Assembly: GCA_913776615.1 (NCBI GenBank)
Contig: CAJYPK010000003.1
Coordinates: forward strand, 1 to 64,000
Direction: 5' to 3'
DNA length: 64,000 nt
Source: an uncultured Hymenobacter sp.
GTDB taxonomy: Bacteria > Bacteroidota > Bacteroidia > Cytophagales > Hymenobacteraceae
Positions 34,710 to 42,708 of the stretch are shown one piece after another. The translations under genes were made by a program, and so were the position numbers. Under the pieces are notes generated by a model. That model did not search any database and was not told the DNA's origin. It saw only the letters and a list, made by a program, of their open reading frames with translations. How positions within the stretch are numbered: position 1 is the stretch's first letter; each line of letters starts with the position of its first letter.

Positions 34710-35957
34710 TTAGGGTAGGAGAAGCGATGAATCTCCGTAGCTTAGAAAGCGATAGCCGTGGAGTATCGCGTGTTCGTACACTGTTCGCCAGCCCGGCCCC
34801 AGCAGGGCCGCGACGAGGAGAAGCAAGGTGCTTTCGGGCTGGTGAAAATTGGTTATCAGCCCGCGCACCAGCCGGAAGCGGTAGCCCGGCGCGATGAGCA
34901 GCTGCGTGCTGGCCTCAATGGCGGCCGAGCCGCTAGCGTCGAGGTAGTCGAGTAAGGCCTGCAAGGCCGCTTCGGGCGTGATTTCGGCTTCGCCCGACGG
35001 CAGCGCAGCGTAGGGCTGCCACTGCTCCACGCGCAAATCGGTGCCGGGAGTGGCCGGCTGGCGGGCCAGGGCCGCCCCCAGCCAGTAAAGACTTTCGAGC
35101 GTGCGTAGGCTGGTGGTGCCCACCGCAATGACGGGCCGGGGCCGGTGAGCGAGTAGCTGCCGCAGTAAGCTGGCCTGCACAATGATGGGCTCGGCGTGCA
35201 TGGGGTGGTCAGCCATGGTATCGGCCTTTACGGGCTGGAAGGTGCCCGCCCCGACGTGCAGCGTCACGTAGCCGCTGGCAATGCCGCGGGCGGCCAGGTC
35301 GGCCAGTACTTCGGGCGTGAAGTGCAGGCCGGCGGTGGGGGCCGCTACGGCCCCTTCGTGGGCGGCGTACACCGTTTGGTAGCGTACGGCATCGGTGGCC
35401 GTGTCGGGGCGGTGAATGTAGGGCGGTAGGGGCAGGTGGCCCGCCGCCCGCAGCACCTCGGCGAAGGGCAGCGAGGCCGGTTCCCAACGGAAATCAATCA
35501 GGCTTTCGCCCCCGGTTTCGGTGGCCTGGCGCTCGGCCCACAGCGTGGCGGGCTGGCCGGCGAAGGTGAAATCAAGGGTAACGGGGCCGCTTTTCCAGCG
35601 GCGACCGTTGCCCACCAGGCAGCGCCAGGTGCAGGCTTCGGTTTGCTGCAAGGCCAGCTCCAGTGTCCGGTGCGGGGCCACGGGCTCCAGGCAAAACAGC
35701 TCGACGGCCCCGCCGGTGGGGCGCTTGGCCAACAGGCGGGCGCGGACCACGCGGGTATCGTTGAAAATCAACAGGCTGTCGGCTGGTAGCTCGCCGGGCA
35801 GGTCGCGGAAGGTTTTGTCGGTGATAACGCCGGCGCGGCTCACCAGCAGGCGGCTGGCGGCGCGGTCGGGCAGCGGCTCGGGCGCGATGCGGTCGGCGGG
35901 CAGCTCGTAGGTAAAATCCTGAATGCGGAGCTGGGTAGGGTCGGGAACGGCGGACAT
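34710..35957 (-). CDS. queA: S-adenosylmethionine:tRNA ribosyltransferase-isomerase (long form)
   Basis: QueA transfers and isomerises the ribosyl moiety of SAM to 7-aminomethyl-7-deazaguanine in tRNA, the step after Tgt in queuosine synthesis. The 415 residues include YELPADRIAPEPLPDRAASR near 15-34, LIFNDTRVVRARLLAKRPTG near 61-80 and LITNFHQPESTLLLLVAALL in the C-terminal part, then GYRFLSYGDSSLL. Typical QueA has about 350 residues; the extra 60-70 here form inserts in the middle, as in the second, longer QueA-like protein found in many Bacteroidota. The start MSAVPDPTQ is chosen as later frame extension is unsupported. tgt is 6 kb away. Confidence 0.93.
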   Translation of the reverse strand: MSAVPDPTQLRIQDFTYELPADRIAPEPLPDRAASRLLVSRAGVITDKTFRDLPGELPADSLLIFNDTRVVRARLLAKRPTGGAVELFCLEPVAPHRTLELALQQTEACTWRCLVGNGRRWKSGPVTLDFTFAGQPATLWAERQATETGGESLIDFRWEPASLPFAEVLRAAGHLPLPPYIHRPDTATDAVRYQTVYAAHEGAVAAPTAGLHFTPEVLADLAARGIASGYVTLHVGAGTFQPVKADTMADHPMHAEPIIVQASLLRQLLAHRPRPVIAVGTTSLRTLESLYWLGAALARQPATPGTDLRVEQWQPYAALPSGEAEITPEAALQALLDYLDASGSAAIEASTQLLIAPGYRFRLVRGLITNFHQPESTLLLLVAALLGPGWRTVYEHAILHGYRFLSYGDSSLLLP

Positions 35958-36023
35958 AGAGAAGCAGCTAGAAGCGACAAAGGTCGGGCTACCCGTTACT
36001 TGCAGCCGCAAATTTCTTAGTCT

Positions 36024-37985
36024 ATGCGTTCGTTTACCCTGCTTTTTGCCGCGCTACCCCTGCTGGCCTCCGCCGCGGCGCCCCCTGCTCACCCCTACGC
36101 CGATGCCACGCGCCGGCGCATCGCCACCGCCCAAGACGAGCGCCAGACGGCCATTCTGGTGCCCTTCCTCCAGGATAAAAATCCCGTTTACCGGGCCGCC
36201 GCCGCCGAGGCACTGGCCTCGGTGCAGGATAAAAAAGCCGTGCCCGCGCTGCTGCCGCTGCTGCAAGATGCCAGCCCCGCCGTGCGCCGGGCCGCCGCCT
36301 TCGCCCTGGGCCAGGCGGGTGATAGCACCGCCGTACCCGCCCTGGCCCAGCGCCTCGGCCAGCCCGAAGCCAGCGCCGCGACCCGCCGCGCTATCTACGA
36401 GGCCCTGGGGCGCTGCGTGACGAAAAGCTCAGTTAGTCAGATTTATACGATAAAATACCCTGGTTCCGACTCGGCCGCCGCGCCCGGCCGGGCGTGGGCG
36501 CTGTACCGGGCTGGCCTGCGTGGGCTGGCCACGCCCGAGGTGGTGCGGCAGGCAACGGCGCTGCTGGCGCAGCCGGGATCCCGGCTGGCCCCGGCGCGGG
36601 CGGGGGCCTCGGCCGCGCTCACCCGGATGCGGGGGCAAGACTCGACGCTGGCTCGGGTGGCGCTGCCCGCTTTGCTAAAAGCAGCGGCGAGCGACCCCGA
36701 TTATTTCGTGCGGGAAAATTGTGCCTTGGCGCTTGGGCGGGTGGCGCGGCCAGCGGCTTACGCCGTCATCGCGGCAGCGGCGACCAGCGACAAAGACCAC
36801 CGCGTGCGCATTGCAGCGCTACGAGTTTTACCGACAAAGGCAGCCACCAGCGTAGTTGCGAGCGTCGATAAGGAGTTGACGAGACCACTGGCGCAGGAAT
36901 CGCTGACGGCGGCAGAGTGGTTGCTACGGGTACCAACCGACAGCTCATGGGCCAAGACTAATTTTTTGCCCTACGTGCAGCAAGCCAAGCACTGGCGTAC
37001 CCGGGCCACGCTGTTGCAAGCAGCCCTGCGCCACGCCCGGGCCAGCCGCCGGCCGGCCATCGCCGATACCATCCGCCGCCGCTACGAGCGCACGGCCAAT
37101 CAATACGAAAAGGCCGCGCTGCTTACCGCGCTCAGCGAAGACCCAGCCCAATTCGACTTTCTAATCCAGGAAGCGGCCCGTACTACCGGCCCGCCCGTGG
37201 TGCCCGGTTCGGCGCTGGCGGCGCTGGTGAGCCTGCGGGGTAACAAGGGCTTTTCCCCCAGCCGACAGGCCGACTTTACCGCCGCCCTGCGCCGGGCGCT
37301 GGCCGGCGGCGACGTGGCCCAGCTGGCTACCGCTGCGGAGGCGTTTGCCAGCCCCACGCTGGTGCCTGCCGCCCAGCCCGAAGATTTGGCCGCTCTGCGC
37401 CAGGCGCAAAGCAAGCTCGCTCTGCCCAGCGAAATCGAGGCGTGGATGGGCTTGCAACAGGCACTGGACAAGCTTGAAAACAAGGCTGCGCCCACGCCCG
37501 CGCCGGTAGGACAAGCTACGCAGCATCCCATCGACTGGGCACTGGTGCAAACCATCCCGGTGGGGCAGCGGGTGACGATGACGACCACCAAAGGCTCAAT
37601 CGTGGTAGAATTGAAAGTCGTAGAAGCCCCCGGCTCGGTGGCCAGCTTCGTAGCGCTGGTGAATAAGCAGTTCTACAACGGCTTATATTTTCACCGGGTA
37701 GTGCCCGATTTTGTAGCGCAGGGCGGCGACCCGCGGGGCGACGGCTCGGGCAGCACGCCCTACACGCTGCGCTCCGAGTTTTCGCAGCTCGTGTACGGCG
37801 CGGGGGCGATGGGGCTGGCCTCGGCTGGCAAGGACACCGAGAGTTGCCAGTTCTTTTTCACCCACCAGCCCACCCCGCACCTCGACGGCCGCTACACCAT
37901 CTTCGCCCAGGTAGTGCGGGGGATGGACGTCGTGCAGCAGCTCGAAATCGGGGATAAAATTTTAGCGGTTAAGCTCAGTAACTGA
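36024..37985 (+). CDS. Exported HEAT-repeat protein with C-terminal cyclophilin domain
   Basis: The 653-residue protein has a signal peptide (MRSFTLLFAALPLLASAAA). About residues 25-320 consist of HEAT/PBS-type helical repeats (AEALASVQDKKAVPALLPLL, AAFALGQAGDSTAVPALAQR). Residues about 520-653 form a cyclophilin-type peptidyl-prolyl isomerase (TTKGSIVVELKVVEAPGSVA, FYNGLYFHRVVPDFVAQGGD, GLASAGKDTESCQFFFTHQP). The catalytic Arg/Phe region FHRVVPDFVAQGG is intact. It probably assists folding in the periplasm, with the HEAT part binding clients or partners. It overlaps no neighbour and probably has its own promoter. Confidence 0.92.
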   Translation: MRSFTLLFAALPLLASAAAPPAHPYADATRRRIATAQDERQTAILVPFLQDKNPVYRAAAAEALASVQDKKAVPALLPLLQDASPAVRRAAAFALGQAGDSTAVPALAQRLGQPEASAATRRAIYEALGRCVTKSSVSQIYTIKYPGSDSAAAPGRAWALYRAGLRGLATPEVVRQATALLAQPGSRLAPARAGASAALTRMRGQDSTLARVALPALLKAAASDPDYFVRENCALALGRVARPAAYAVIAAAATSDKDHRVRIAALRVLPTKAATSVVASVDKELTRPLAQESLTAAEWLLRVPTDSSWAKTNFLPYVQQAKHWRTRATLLQAALRHARASRRPAIADTIRRRYERTANQYEKAALLTALSEDPAQFDFLIQEAARTTGPPVVPGSALAALVSLRGNKGFSPSRQADFTAALRRALAGGDVAQLATAAEAFASPTLVPAAQPEDLAALRQAQSKLALPSEIEAWMGLQQALDKLENKAAPTPAPVGQATQHPIDWALVQTIPVGQRVTMTTTKGSIVVELKVVEAPGSVASFVALVNKQFYNGLYFHRVVPDFVAQGGDPRGDGSGSTPYTLRSEFSQLVYGAGAMGLASAGKDTESCQFFFTHQPTPHLDGRYTIFAQVVRGMDVVQQLEIGDKILAVKLSN

Positions 37986-38141
37986 CGGGGTGGCTGTGCG
38001 GGCTGTGCGTCAGAGCGCCATGGCTTGCGCCGTTTCCCTGCGCCGTTTTGCCGGCCAACCTCATTTTTGCCGTATCATCTTTTTGGAGCTGGCTGGCCAG
38101 CGGCGTCGGCCGGCTCCTTTTTTCAACTTACTGTCATCCCA

Positions 38142-38933
38142 ATGTCCATACCTACCGCCTTGTCGGCCCCCCAATTAGAGCTTTACGTAGAGCGCCTTAC
38201 GAGCCTAGCGGTGCTGTACCTGCCGCGCCTGGCGGGGGCCTTGCTGCTGCTGGTGGTAGGCTGGTGGCTGATAGGCTGGGCGAGCCGGTTGGTGGCGGTG
38301 GCCGTAGCCCACTTCGACGTTTCGCTGCGCTCATTTCTGAGCAGCTTGTTCAGCATTGCGCTCAAGGTGCTGCTGCTTATTTCGGCGGCGGGCATGGCGG
38401 GGTTTGAGACAACCTCGTTCGTGGCCATTCTGGGCGCGGCGGGCTTGGCCGTGGGGCTGGCGTTGCAGGGCACCTTGGCCAACTTTGCGGGCGGGGTGCT
38501 CATTCTGATTTTCAAGCCCTTTACGGTGGGCGATGTTATCGAAAGCCAGGGTAAGAGCGGGACGGTGCAGGCCATCCAGATTTTCAATACCCTGCTGCTC
38601 ACCCCGCAGGGCGACACTATTATCCTGCCCAACGGCGCTACTTCCAACGGCGTGATTGTCAATAAAGCGCATCCGCAGCGGGCGCTGGTTGAGATTCAGC
38701 TGGAACTACCCGCCGATACCGACCTCGACGCGTTGCGCCAGCGGGCACTGCCCTTACTCCTGCGCGATGAGCAGGCACTGCCCGAGCCTACGCCGCAACT
38801 AATTCTCGTCAGCCTCAAGCCTAGCGCTACTATGCAGGTGGCTTTTCGGGCCTACACGCTGCCCGGCCAGGAAGATGCGCTGCGCAACCGGCTGATGGAG
38901 GAACTTCAGAAATTATTCGCGGAGCAGGGCTGA
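38142..38933 (+). CDS. Small-conductance mechanosensitive channel, MscS type
   Basis: A 263-residue channel. Two N-terminal helices (LYLPRLAGALLLLVVGWWLI near 25-45, SIALKVLLLISAAGMAGF near 75-90) precede the pore helix GAAGLAVGLALQGTLANFAGG with the Gly/Ala packing pattern of TM3. The beta domain follows with FKPFTVGDVIESQGKSGTVQ and PNGATSNGVIVN, and the C-terminal alpha/beta cap ends at LQKLFAEQG. It opens on hypo-osmotic shock. The ATG at 38142 is preferred, as a longer frame would add a non-homologous leader. The TGA stop abuts a long inverted repeat facing rsmG. Confidence 0.94.
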   Translation: MSIPTALSAPQLELYVERLTSLAVLYLPRLAGALLLLVVGWWLIGWASRLVAVAVAHFDVSLRSFLSSLFSIALKVLLLISAAGMAGFETTSFVAILGAAGLAVGLALQGTLANFAGGVLILIFKPFTVGDVIESQGKSGTVQAIQIFNTLLLTPQGDTIILPNGATSNGVIVNKAHPQRALVEIQLELPADTDLDALRQRALPLLLRDEQALPEPTPQLILVSLKPSATMQVAFRAYTLPGQEDALRNRLMEELQKLFAEQG

Positions 38934-39002
38934 GCGCATTTCGCGCAGGGTTTCGCAGGGTTCTATTCGAGAAAACACTGCGCAACCCTGCGCGAAATGC
39001 GC
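38934..39002. repeat. GCGCATTTCGCGCAGGG palindrome filling the mscS-rsmG gap
   Basis: GCGCATTTCGCGCAGGGTT and its reverse complement (AACCCTGCGCGAAATGCGC) enclose a short centre. The element spans exactly from the mscS stop to the rsmG stop, so the gap between the convergent genes is repeat and nothing else. Confidence 0.9.
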
Positions 39003-39617
39003 CTAAACCGGTACCATCACCACCTTCTTAGTCTCGAAAAACTCTTCCCGAAAAAAGTCCGACAAATTAACCTCGTGCGCCACCAGGCCGCTTTCAGCAA
39101 TCTCCTCCGTAAGGTCGCCGCCCTTGAGGTAGTAAAGGCCCGCGCCCTTAGCCGGCCTGGCCTTGTAGCGGTGAGCTATCCAGGGGTGGAAGGTAGCCAG
39201 CCGAGCCACGGCGCGGCTCACCACGAAGTCGAACTTGGCGTGCACCTGCTCGGCGCGGGTTTGCTCGGCTACCACGTTGTGCAGGCCCAGGTCGGCGGCC
39301 ATGAACTGCACGGCCCGAATTTTCTTGCCGATGCTATCGACCAAGTGAAATTTCACCTCGGGAAACATGATGGCCAGCGGCAAGCCCGGCAGGCCGCCGC
39401 CCGTGCCCACGTCGAGCACTGCGCTACCCGCCGGAAACTGGATTACCTTGGCAATGCCCAGCGAGTGCAGAATGTGGCGCTCTACCAGATTATCGGTATC
39501 GGTGCGGGCCACCAGGTTTATCTGCGCGTTCCAGGCCTTGAACTCGGTTTCGAGACGGGCGAACTGCGCGAGCTGCTGCGGGGTAAGATTGGGGAAATAA
39601 GTAGTGAGAAGCGACAT
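39003..39617 (-). CDS. rsmG: 16S rRNA (guanine527-N7)-methyltransferase
   Basis: RsmG methylates G527 in the 530 loop of 16S rRNA. The 204 residues show the class I methyltransferase pattern: NAQINLVARTDTDNLVERHI (30-49) with HILHSLG, the SAM-binding motif VLDVGTGGGLPGLPLAIMFP (69-88), LVDSIGKKIRAVQFMAADLG and FDFVVSRAVARLATFHPW. Length and motif order match the family. It ends where a palindromic element begins. Confidence 0.97.
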   Translation of the reverse strand: MSLLTTYFPNLTPQQLAQFARLETEFKAWNAQINLVARTDTDNLVERHILHSLGIAKVIQFPAGSAVLDVGTGGGLPGLPLAIMFPEVKFHLVDSIGKKIRAVQFMAADLGLHNVVAEQTRAEQVHAKFDFVVSRAVARLATFHPWIAHRYKARPAKGAGLYYLKGGDLTEEIAESGLVAHEVNLSDFFREEFFETKKVVMVPV

Positions 39618-39628
39618 AAAATAAGTTT

Positions 39629-39734
39629 GTCATTGCGAGCAAAGCGAAGCAATCGCACCTAAACGACCCGCCGGCACAAAATTGGTGCGGATAGTGTCGT
39701 TCGGGTGCGATTGCTCTGCTTTGCTCGCAATGAC
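39629..39734. repeat. GTCATTGCGAGCAAAGCGAAG inverted repeat
   Basis: GTCATTGCGAGCAAAGCGAA and, near 39710-39734, its reverse complement form a long hairpin 11 bases upstream of rsmG. A short, internally deleted relative is at 53229-53256. Elements with nearly the same core are known in several bacterial phyla. Confidence 0.9.
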
Positions 39735-39763
39735 GGGCAGGAGGGTAGCCGAAAATTTAAGAA

Positions 39764-40387
39764 TTAAATAAACTCTTTCTTGTCCTTTACCATGTCGAAG
39801 AGCAGCTCACGGGCGCGGTGCAGCTGGGCCTTCACGGTGCCGAGCGGAGCTTTGAGCTCGGTGGCGATTTCCTCGTAGCTCAGCTCGTCGAAGTAGCGCA
39901 GGCTTACGAGACGCTGGTACTTATCGGGCAGGCGCGACACGACGTGGCGCATGATTTCGATCTTCTGGTTTTTGATCGTCGTGTCGGCCGGGTTGAGGTC
40001 GTTGTCGCGGAATTCCAGTTGAATCTCGTCGCCGTCGCCCATTTTCACCGCCGAGTCGATGCTCATGGTCTTGATTTTATTCTTGCGAATAAAATCGATG
40101 CAGTTGTTGGTAGCAATGCGGAAAAGCCACGTGCTGAAGGCAAACTCGGGATTGAATTTGTGCAGGTTCTTGAACGCCTTGGCGAAAGCCTCAATGGTGA
40201 GGTCTTCGGCATCGTCGGGATTGCGTACCATCTTGAGCACAACGTGAAACACCGGCTTTTTGTAGATGTGCATCAGCTCGGCGTACGCGTTCTGGTCGTT
40301 GTGATCCACGGCGGCCCGGATAAGCTTGAAATCGTGCTTAGCCTTGGACGAGAACTGTTTCTGAATATCGGCGGGGTTTACTTCCAT
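39764..40387 (-). CDS. ECF-type RNA polymerase sigma factor
   Basis: The 207 residues comprise sigma region 2 at about 35-105 (DQNAYAELMHIYKKPVFHVV, DAEDLTIEAFAKAFKNLHKF with the core-binding Asp-Glu cluster, and FAFSTWLFRIATNNCIDFIR) and region 4 at about 140-200 (LPDKYQRLVSLRYFDELSYE, EIATELKAPLGTVKAQLHRA with the helix-turn-helix). It is an ECF factor without an adjacent anti-sigma gene. The start overlaps the end of the upstream glycosyltransferase gene by 10 bases, so translation may be coupled. Its regulon cannot be inferred. Confidence 0.95.
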   Translation of the reverse strand: MEVNPADIQKQFSSKAKHDFKLIRAAVDHNDQNAYAELMHIYKKPVFHVVLKMVRNPDDAEDLTIEAFAKAFKNLHKFNPEFAFSTWLFRIATNNCIDFIRKNKIKTMSIDSAVKMGDGDEIQLEFRDNDLNPADTTIKNQKIEIMRHVVSRLPDKYQRLVSLRYFDELSYEEIATELKAPLGTVKAQLHRARELLFDMVKDKKEFI

Positions 40388-41535
40388 TGGAGCGAGCGGC
40401 GGCGGAGTAAGGATATTCCCCAGGCGCAATAAAGGATAAAGTAAAGAAAATCAAGCGCCGGCAGGGCCAGCGGGGGCAGCGTGGTGCGTAGGCGGCGCGC
40501 CAGGGGTACATAAGCCAGAACGAGCAACAATGTTCGCGCCAACCAGATTGTCATCAAAGATACCAAGTTTTCGCGGTCCAGTCCAAACGCCAAAACGGCA
40601 GGTGTCAGGAGGTAGAATACTACGTTGCTGGCCATAAAAAGGCCAATTCGGAAGCGGTCGGCGGCCCGGTAGCGGCCCCCGGCCGAGAGGTGCCGGCGCT
40701 TTTGCCGCCACCACGCGCCCCAGCTGTCGGCGGGTAGGCTCACGGTCTGGGCGTCGGCATCGGCTACTACGGCGGCGCGGGCCCCAGCGGCTACGGCATC
40801 CTGCACGAAGAGGTCATCGTCGCCGCTGAGCTGCCGGATGTGGCTGGCAAAGCCTTTGGTAGTGTTGAAGATAGCGCGAGTGTACGCCAGGTTGCGGCCC
40901 ACGCCCATGTAGGGCCGGTCGGCCCAGGCCAGCCCCAGGTACTGGGCGGCGGTGAGCAGCGTTTCGTACCGAATGAGCTTATTGAGCAGGCCCGGCGCTT
41001 CGACGTAGCCGGAGAAGCCGAGCACGATTTCGGCCCCGTTTTTTTGCGCGAAGCCGCGCTGCATTAGGCGCAGCCAGTCGTAGCTGACGGGACGGCAGTC
41101 GGCATCGGTAAAGAGCAGGCGCTCGTAGCGAGCCGCCTTGATACCGAGGGTGAGCGCGTATTTCTTGGGCGAGAAGCCAGCCGGCGTATGCGTCACCGTG
41201 ACGAGCCGGAAGCGGCCGGGATAATACTGGCTCAGCTGCTGGGCGTAGAGGTAGGTATCGTCGTGGCTGCGGTCGTCGATGAGTACCAGCTCGAAGCCGG
41301 CCGGGTACTCCTGGCGCAGCAGAATAGGCACCAGCTCGCGCAGATTATCCAGCTCATTATGAGCGCAGACGATAATTGATACCGGCTCGGCGTCGGGACC
41401 GGGCTCTTCGGCCGAAGCTTCGGGCGGCCGGCGCGTAAACGGCCGGAAATAACGGGCCCAGAACCACCCCTGCACGAGCAGCAGCGGTAGTAAAAAGAGG
41501 GCAGGCGGAAAGTGGGGGAGCAGAGGTAATGACAC
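40378..41535 (-). CDS. Membrane-anchored family 2 glycosyltransferase
   Basis: With the GTG at 41535 the protein has 385 residues. An N-terminal helix (PALFLLPLLLVQGWFWARYF) precedes a GT2 catalytic domain: SIIVCAHNELDNLRELVPIL, DDRSHDDTYLY, FTDADCRPVS as the DxD region, SGDDDLFVQD and WWRQKRRHLSAGGRYRAADR in place of QxxRW. Two C-terminal helices follow (ASNVVFYLLTPAVLAFGL, LLLVLAYVPLARRL). It probably builds a polysaccharide or glycolipid in the inner membrane. A TTG at 41550 is the longer alternative, but it would overlap the TACCTTTG promoter element at 41548-41555, so GTG is preferred. Confidence 0.88.
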   Translation of the reverse strand: MSLPLLPHFPPALFLLPLLLVQGWFWARYFRPFTRRPPEASAEEPGPDAEPVSIIVCAHNELDNLRELVPILLRQEYPAGFELVLIDDRSHDDTYLYAQQLSQYYPGRFRLVTVTHTPAGFSPKKYALTLGIKAARYERLLFTDADCRPVSYDWLRLMQRGFAQKNGAEIVLGFSGYVEAPGLLNKLIRYETLLTAAQYLGLAWADRPYMGVGRNLAYTRAIFNTTKGFASHIRQLSGDDDLFVQDAVAAGARAAVVADADAQTVSLPADSWGAWWRQKRRHLSAGGRYRAADRFRIGLFMASNVVFYLLTPAVLAFGLDRENLVSLMTIWLARTLLLVLAYVPLARRLRTTLPPLALPALDFLYFILYCAWGISLLRRRSLQWK

Positions 41536-41547
41536 GGGACTAGTCTG

Positions 41548-41572
41548 CAAAGGTACGCCGGCGGTAATTTTG
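41548..41572. promoter_or_regulatory. Divergent promoter elements for the glycosyltransferase and tgt
   Basis: TACCTTTG on the minus strand (41548-41555) precedes the glycosyltransferase gene, and TAATTTTG on the plus strand (41565-41572) precedes tgt by six bases. Both fit TAnnTTTG; neither has a clear TTG at the right distance. If tgt starts there, its leader is very short. Confidence 0.5.
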
Positions 41573-41577
41573 GCAGA

Positions 41578-42708
41578 ATGAAATTTGACTTAGTAGCTCA
41601 CGACCCCAGCACCAAGGCCCGCGCCGGCCACCTCACCACGGCCCACGGCGCCATTGAGACGCCCATTTTCATGCCCGTTGGCACGGCTGGTACGGTGAAG
41701 GCCGTGGGCCAGCGCGAGCTCAAGGCCGACGTGCAGGCCCAGATTATCCTTGGCAATACCTACCACCTGTACCTACGCCCGGGCCTCGACGTGCTGCAAG
41801 CCGCCGGCGGCCTGCACAAATTCAACGGCTGGGACCGGCCCATCCTGACCGATAGCGGGGGCTACCAGGTATTTTCGCTCAGCGGCACCCGCAAGATCAA
41901 GGAAGAGGGTGTGACGTTTCGCTCGCACATCGACGGCAGCAAGCACCTGTTTTCGCCCGAGGGTGTGATGGATATTCAGCGCCGCATCGGGGCCGATATC
42001 ATCATGGCGTTTGATGAATGCACGCCCTGGCCCTGCGAGTACGACTACGCCCGCCGCTCGCTCGATATGACGCACCGTTGGCTCAAGCGCTGCATTGAGC
42101 GCCTCGACAGCACCGAGCCGCTCTACGGCTACGAGCAAAATTTATTCCCCATCGTGCAGGGCAGTACTTTCAAAGACTTGCGTAAGCAGTCGGCCGAGTT
42201 TATCGCCGAGCAGGGCCGCGCCGGCAACGCCATCGGCGGCCTGAGCGTGGGCGAGCCCGCCGAACTGATGTACGAGATGACGGAGCTGGTCTGCGACATT
42301 TTGCCCGCCGACAAGCCGCGCTATCTCATGGGCGTGGGTACCCCAGCCAATATTCTGGAAAACATCGCGTTGGGGGTGGATATGTTTGACTGCGTGATGC
42401 CCACCCGCAACGCCCGCAACGGGATGCTGTTTACTACCCAGGGTATTATTAACGTGGGTAGTAAGAAATGGGCTACTGATTTTTCGCCCATTGATGAGGA
42501 ACTGGGCGGGCACGTGAGCACTTTTTACTCGAAAGCTTACCTGCGGCACCTCATTCATTCGAAGGAAATATTGGGGGCGCAGATTGCCTCGCAGCATAAC
42601 CTCACCTTTTACCTCTGGCTGGTGAAGGAGGCGCGCAAGCAGATTGTGGCTGGCACGTTTGGCCCCTGGAAAAATGCGATGGTGGAAAAGCTGATGCGCC
42701 GCCTTTGA
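41578..42708 (+). CDS. tgt: tRNA-guanine transglycosylase (zinc-site cysteines missing)
   Basis: Tgt exchanges guanine 34 of GUN-anticodon tRNAs for preQ1. The TIM-barrel hallmarks are present: TVKAVGQRELKADVQAQIIL, LTDSGGYQVFSLSGTRKIKE with the catalytic Asp near 94, GGLSVGEPAELMYEM and FDCVMPTRNARNGM with the second Asp near 270. The usual CxCxxC that holds zinc with a His is replaced: the aligned segment reads SPIDEELGGHVSTFYSKAYL (near 302-321), with no Cys. Other Bacteroidota have similar zinc-less forms, as far as I recall, so the fold is likely stabilised otherwise. The TGA stop overlaps the end of a repeat-bounded cassette. Confidence 0.96.
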   Translation: MKFDLVAHDPSTKARAGHLTTAHGAIETPIFMPVGTAGTVKAVGQRELKADVQAQIILGNTYHLYLRPGLDVLQAAGGLHKFNGWDRPILTDSGGYQVFSLSGTRKIKEEGVTFRSHIDGSKHLFSPEGVMDIQRRIGADIIMAFDECTPWPCEYDYARRSLDMTHRWLKRCIERLDSTEPLYGYEQNLFPIVQGSTFKDLRKQSAEFIAEQGRAGNAIGGLSVGEPAELMYEMTELVCDILPADKPRYLMGVGTPANILENIALGVDMFDCVMPTRNARNGMLFTTQGIINVGSKKWATDFSPIDEELGGHVSTFYSKAYLRHLIHSKEILGAQIASQHNLTFYLWLVKEARKQIVAGTFGPWKNAMVEKLMRRL

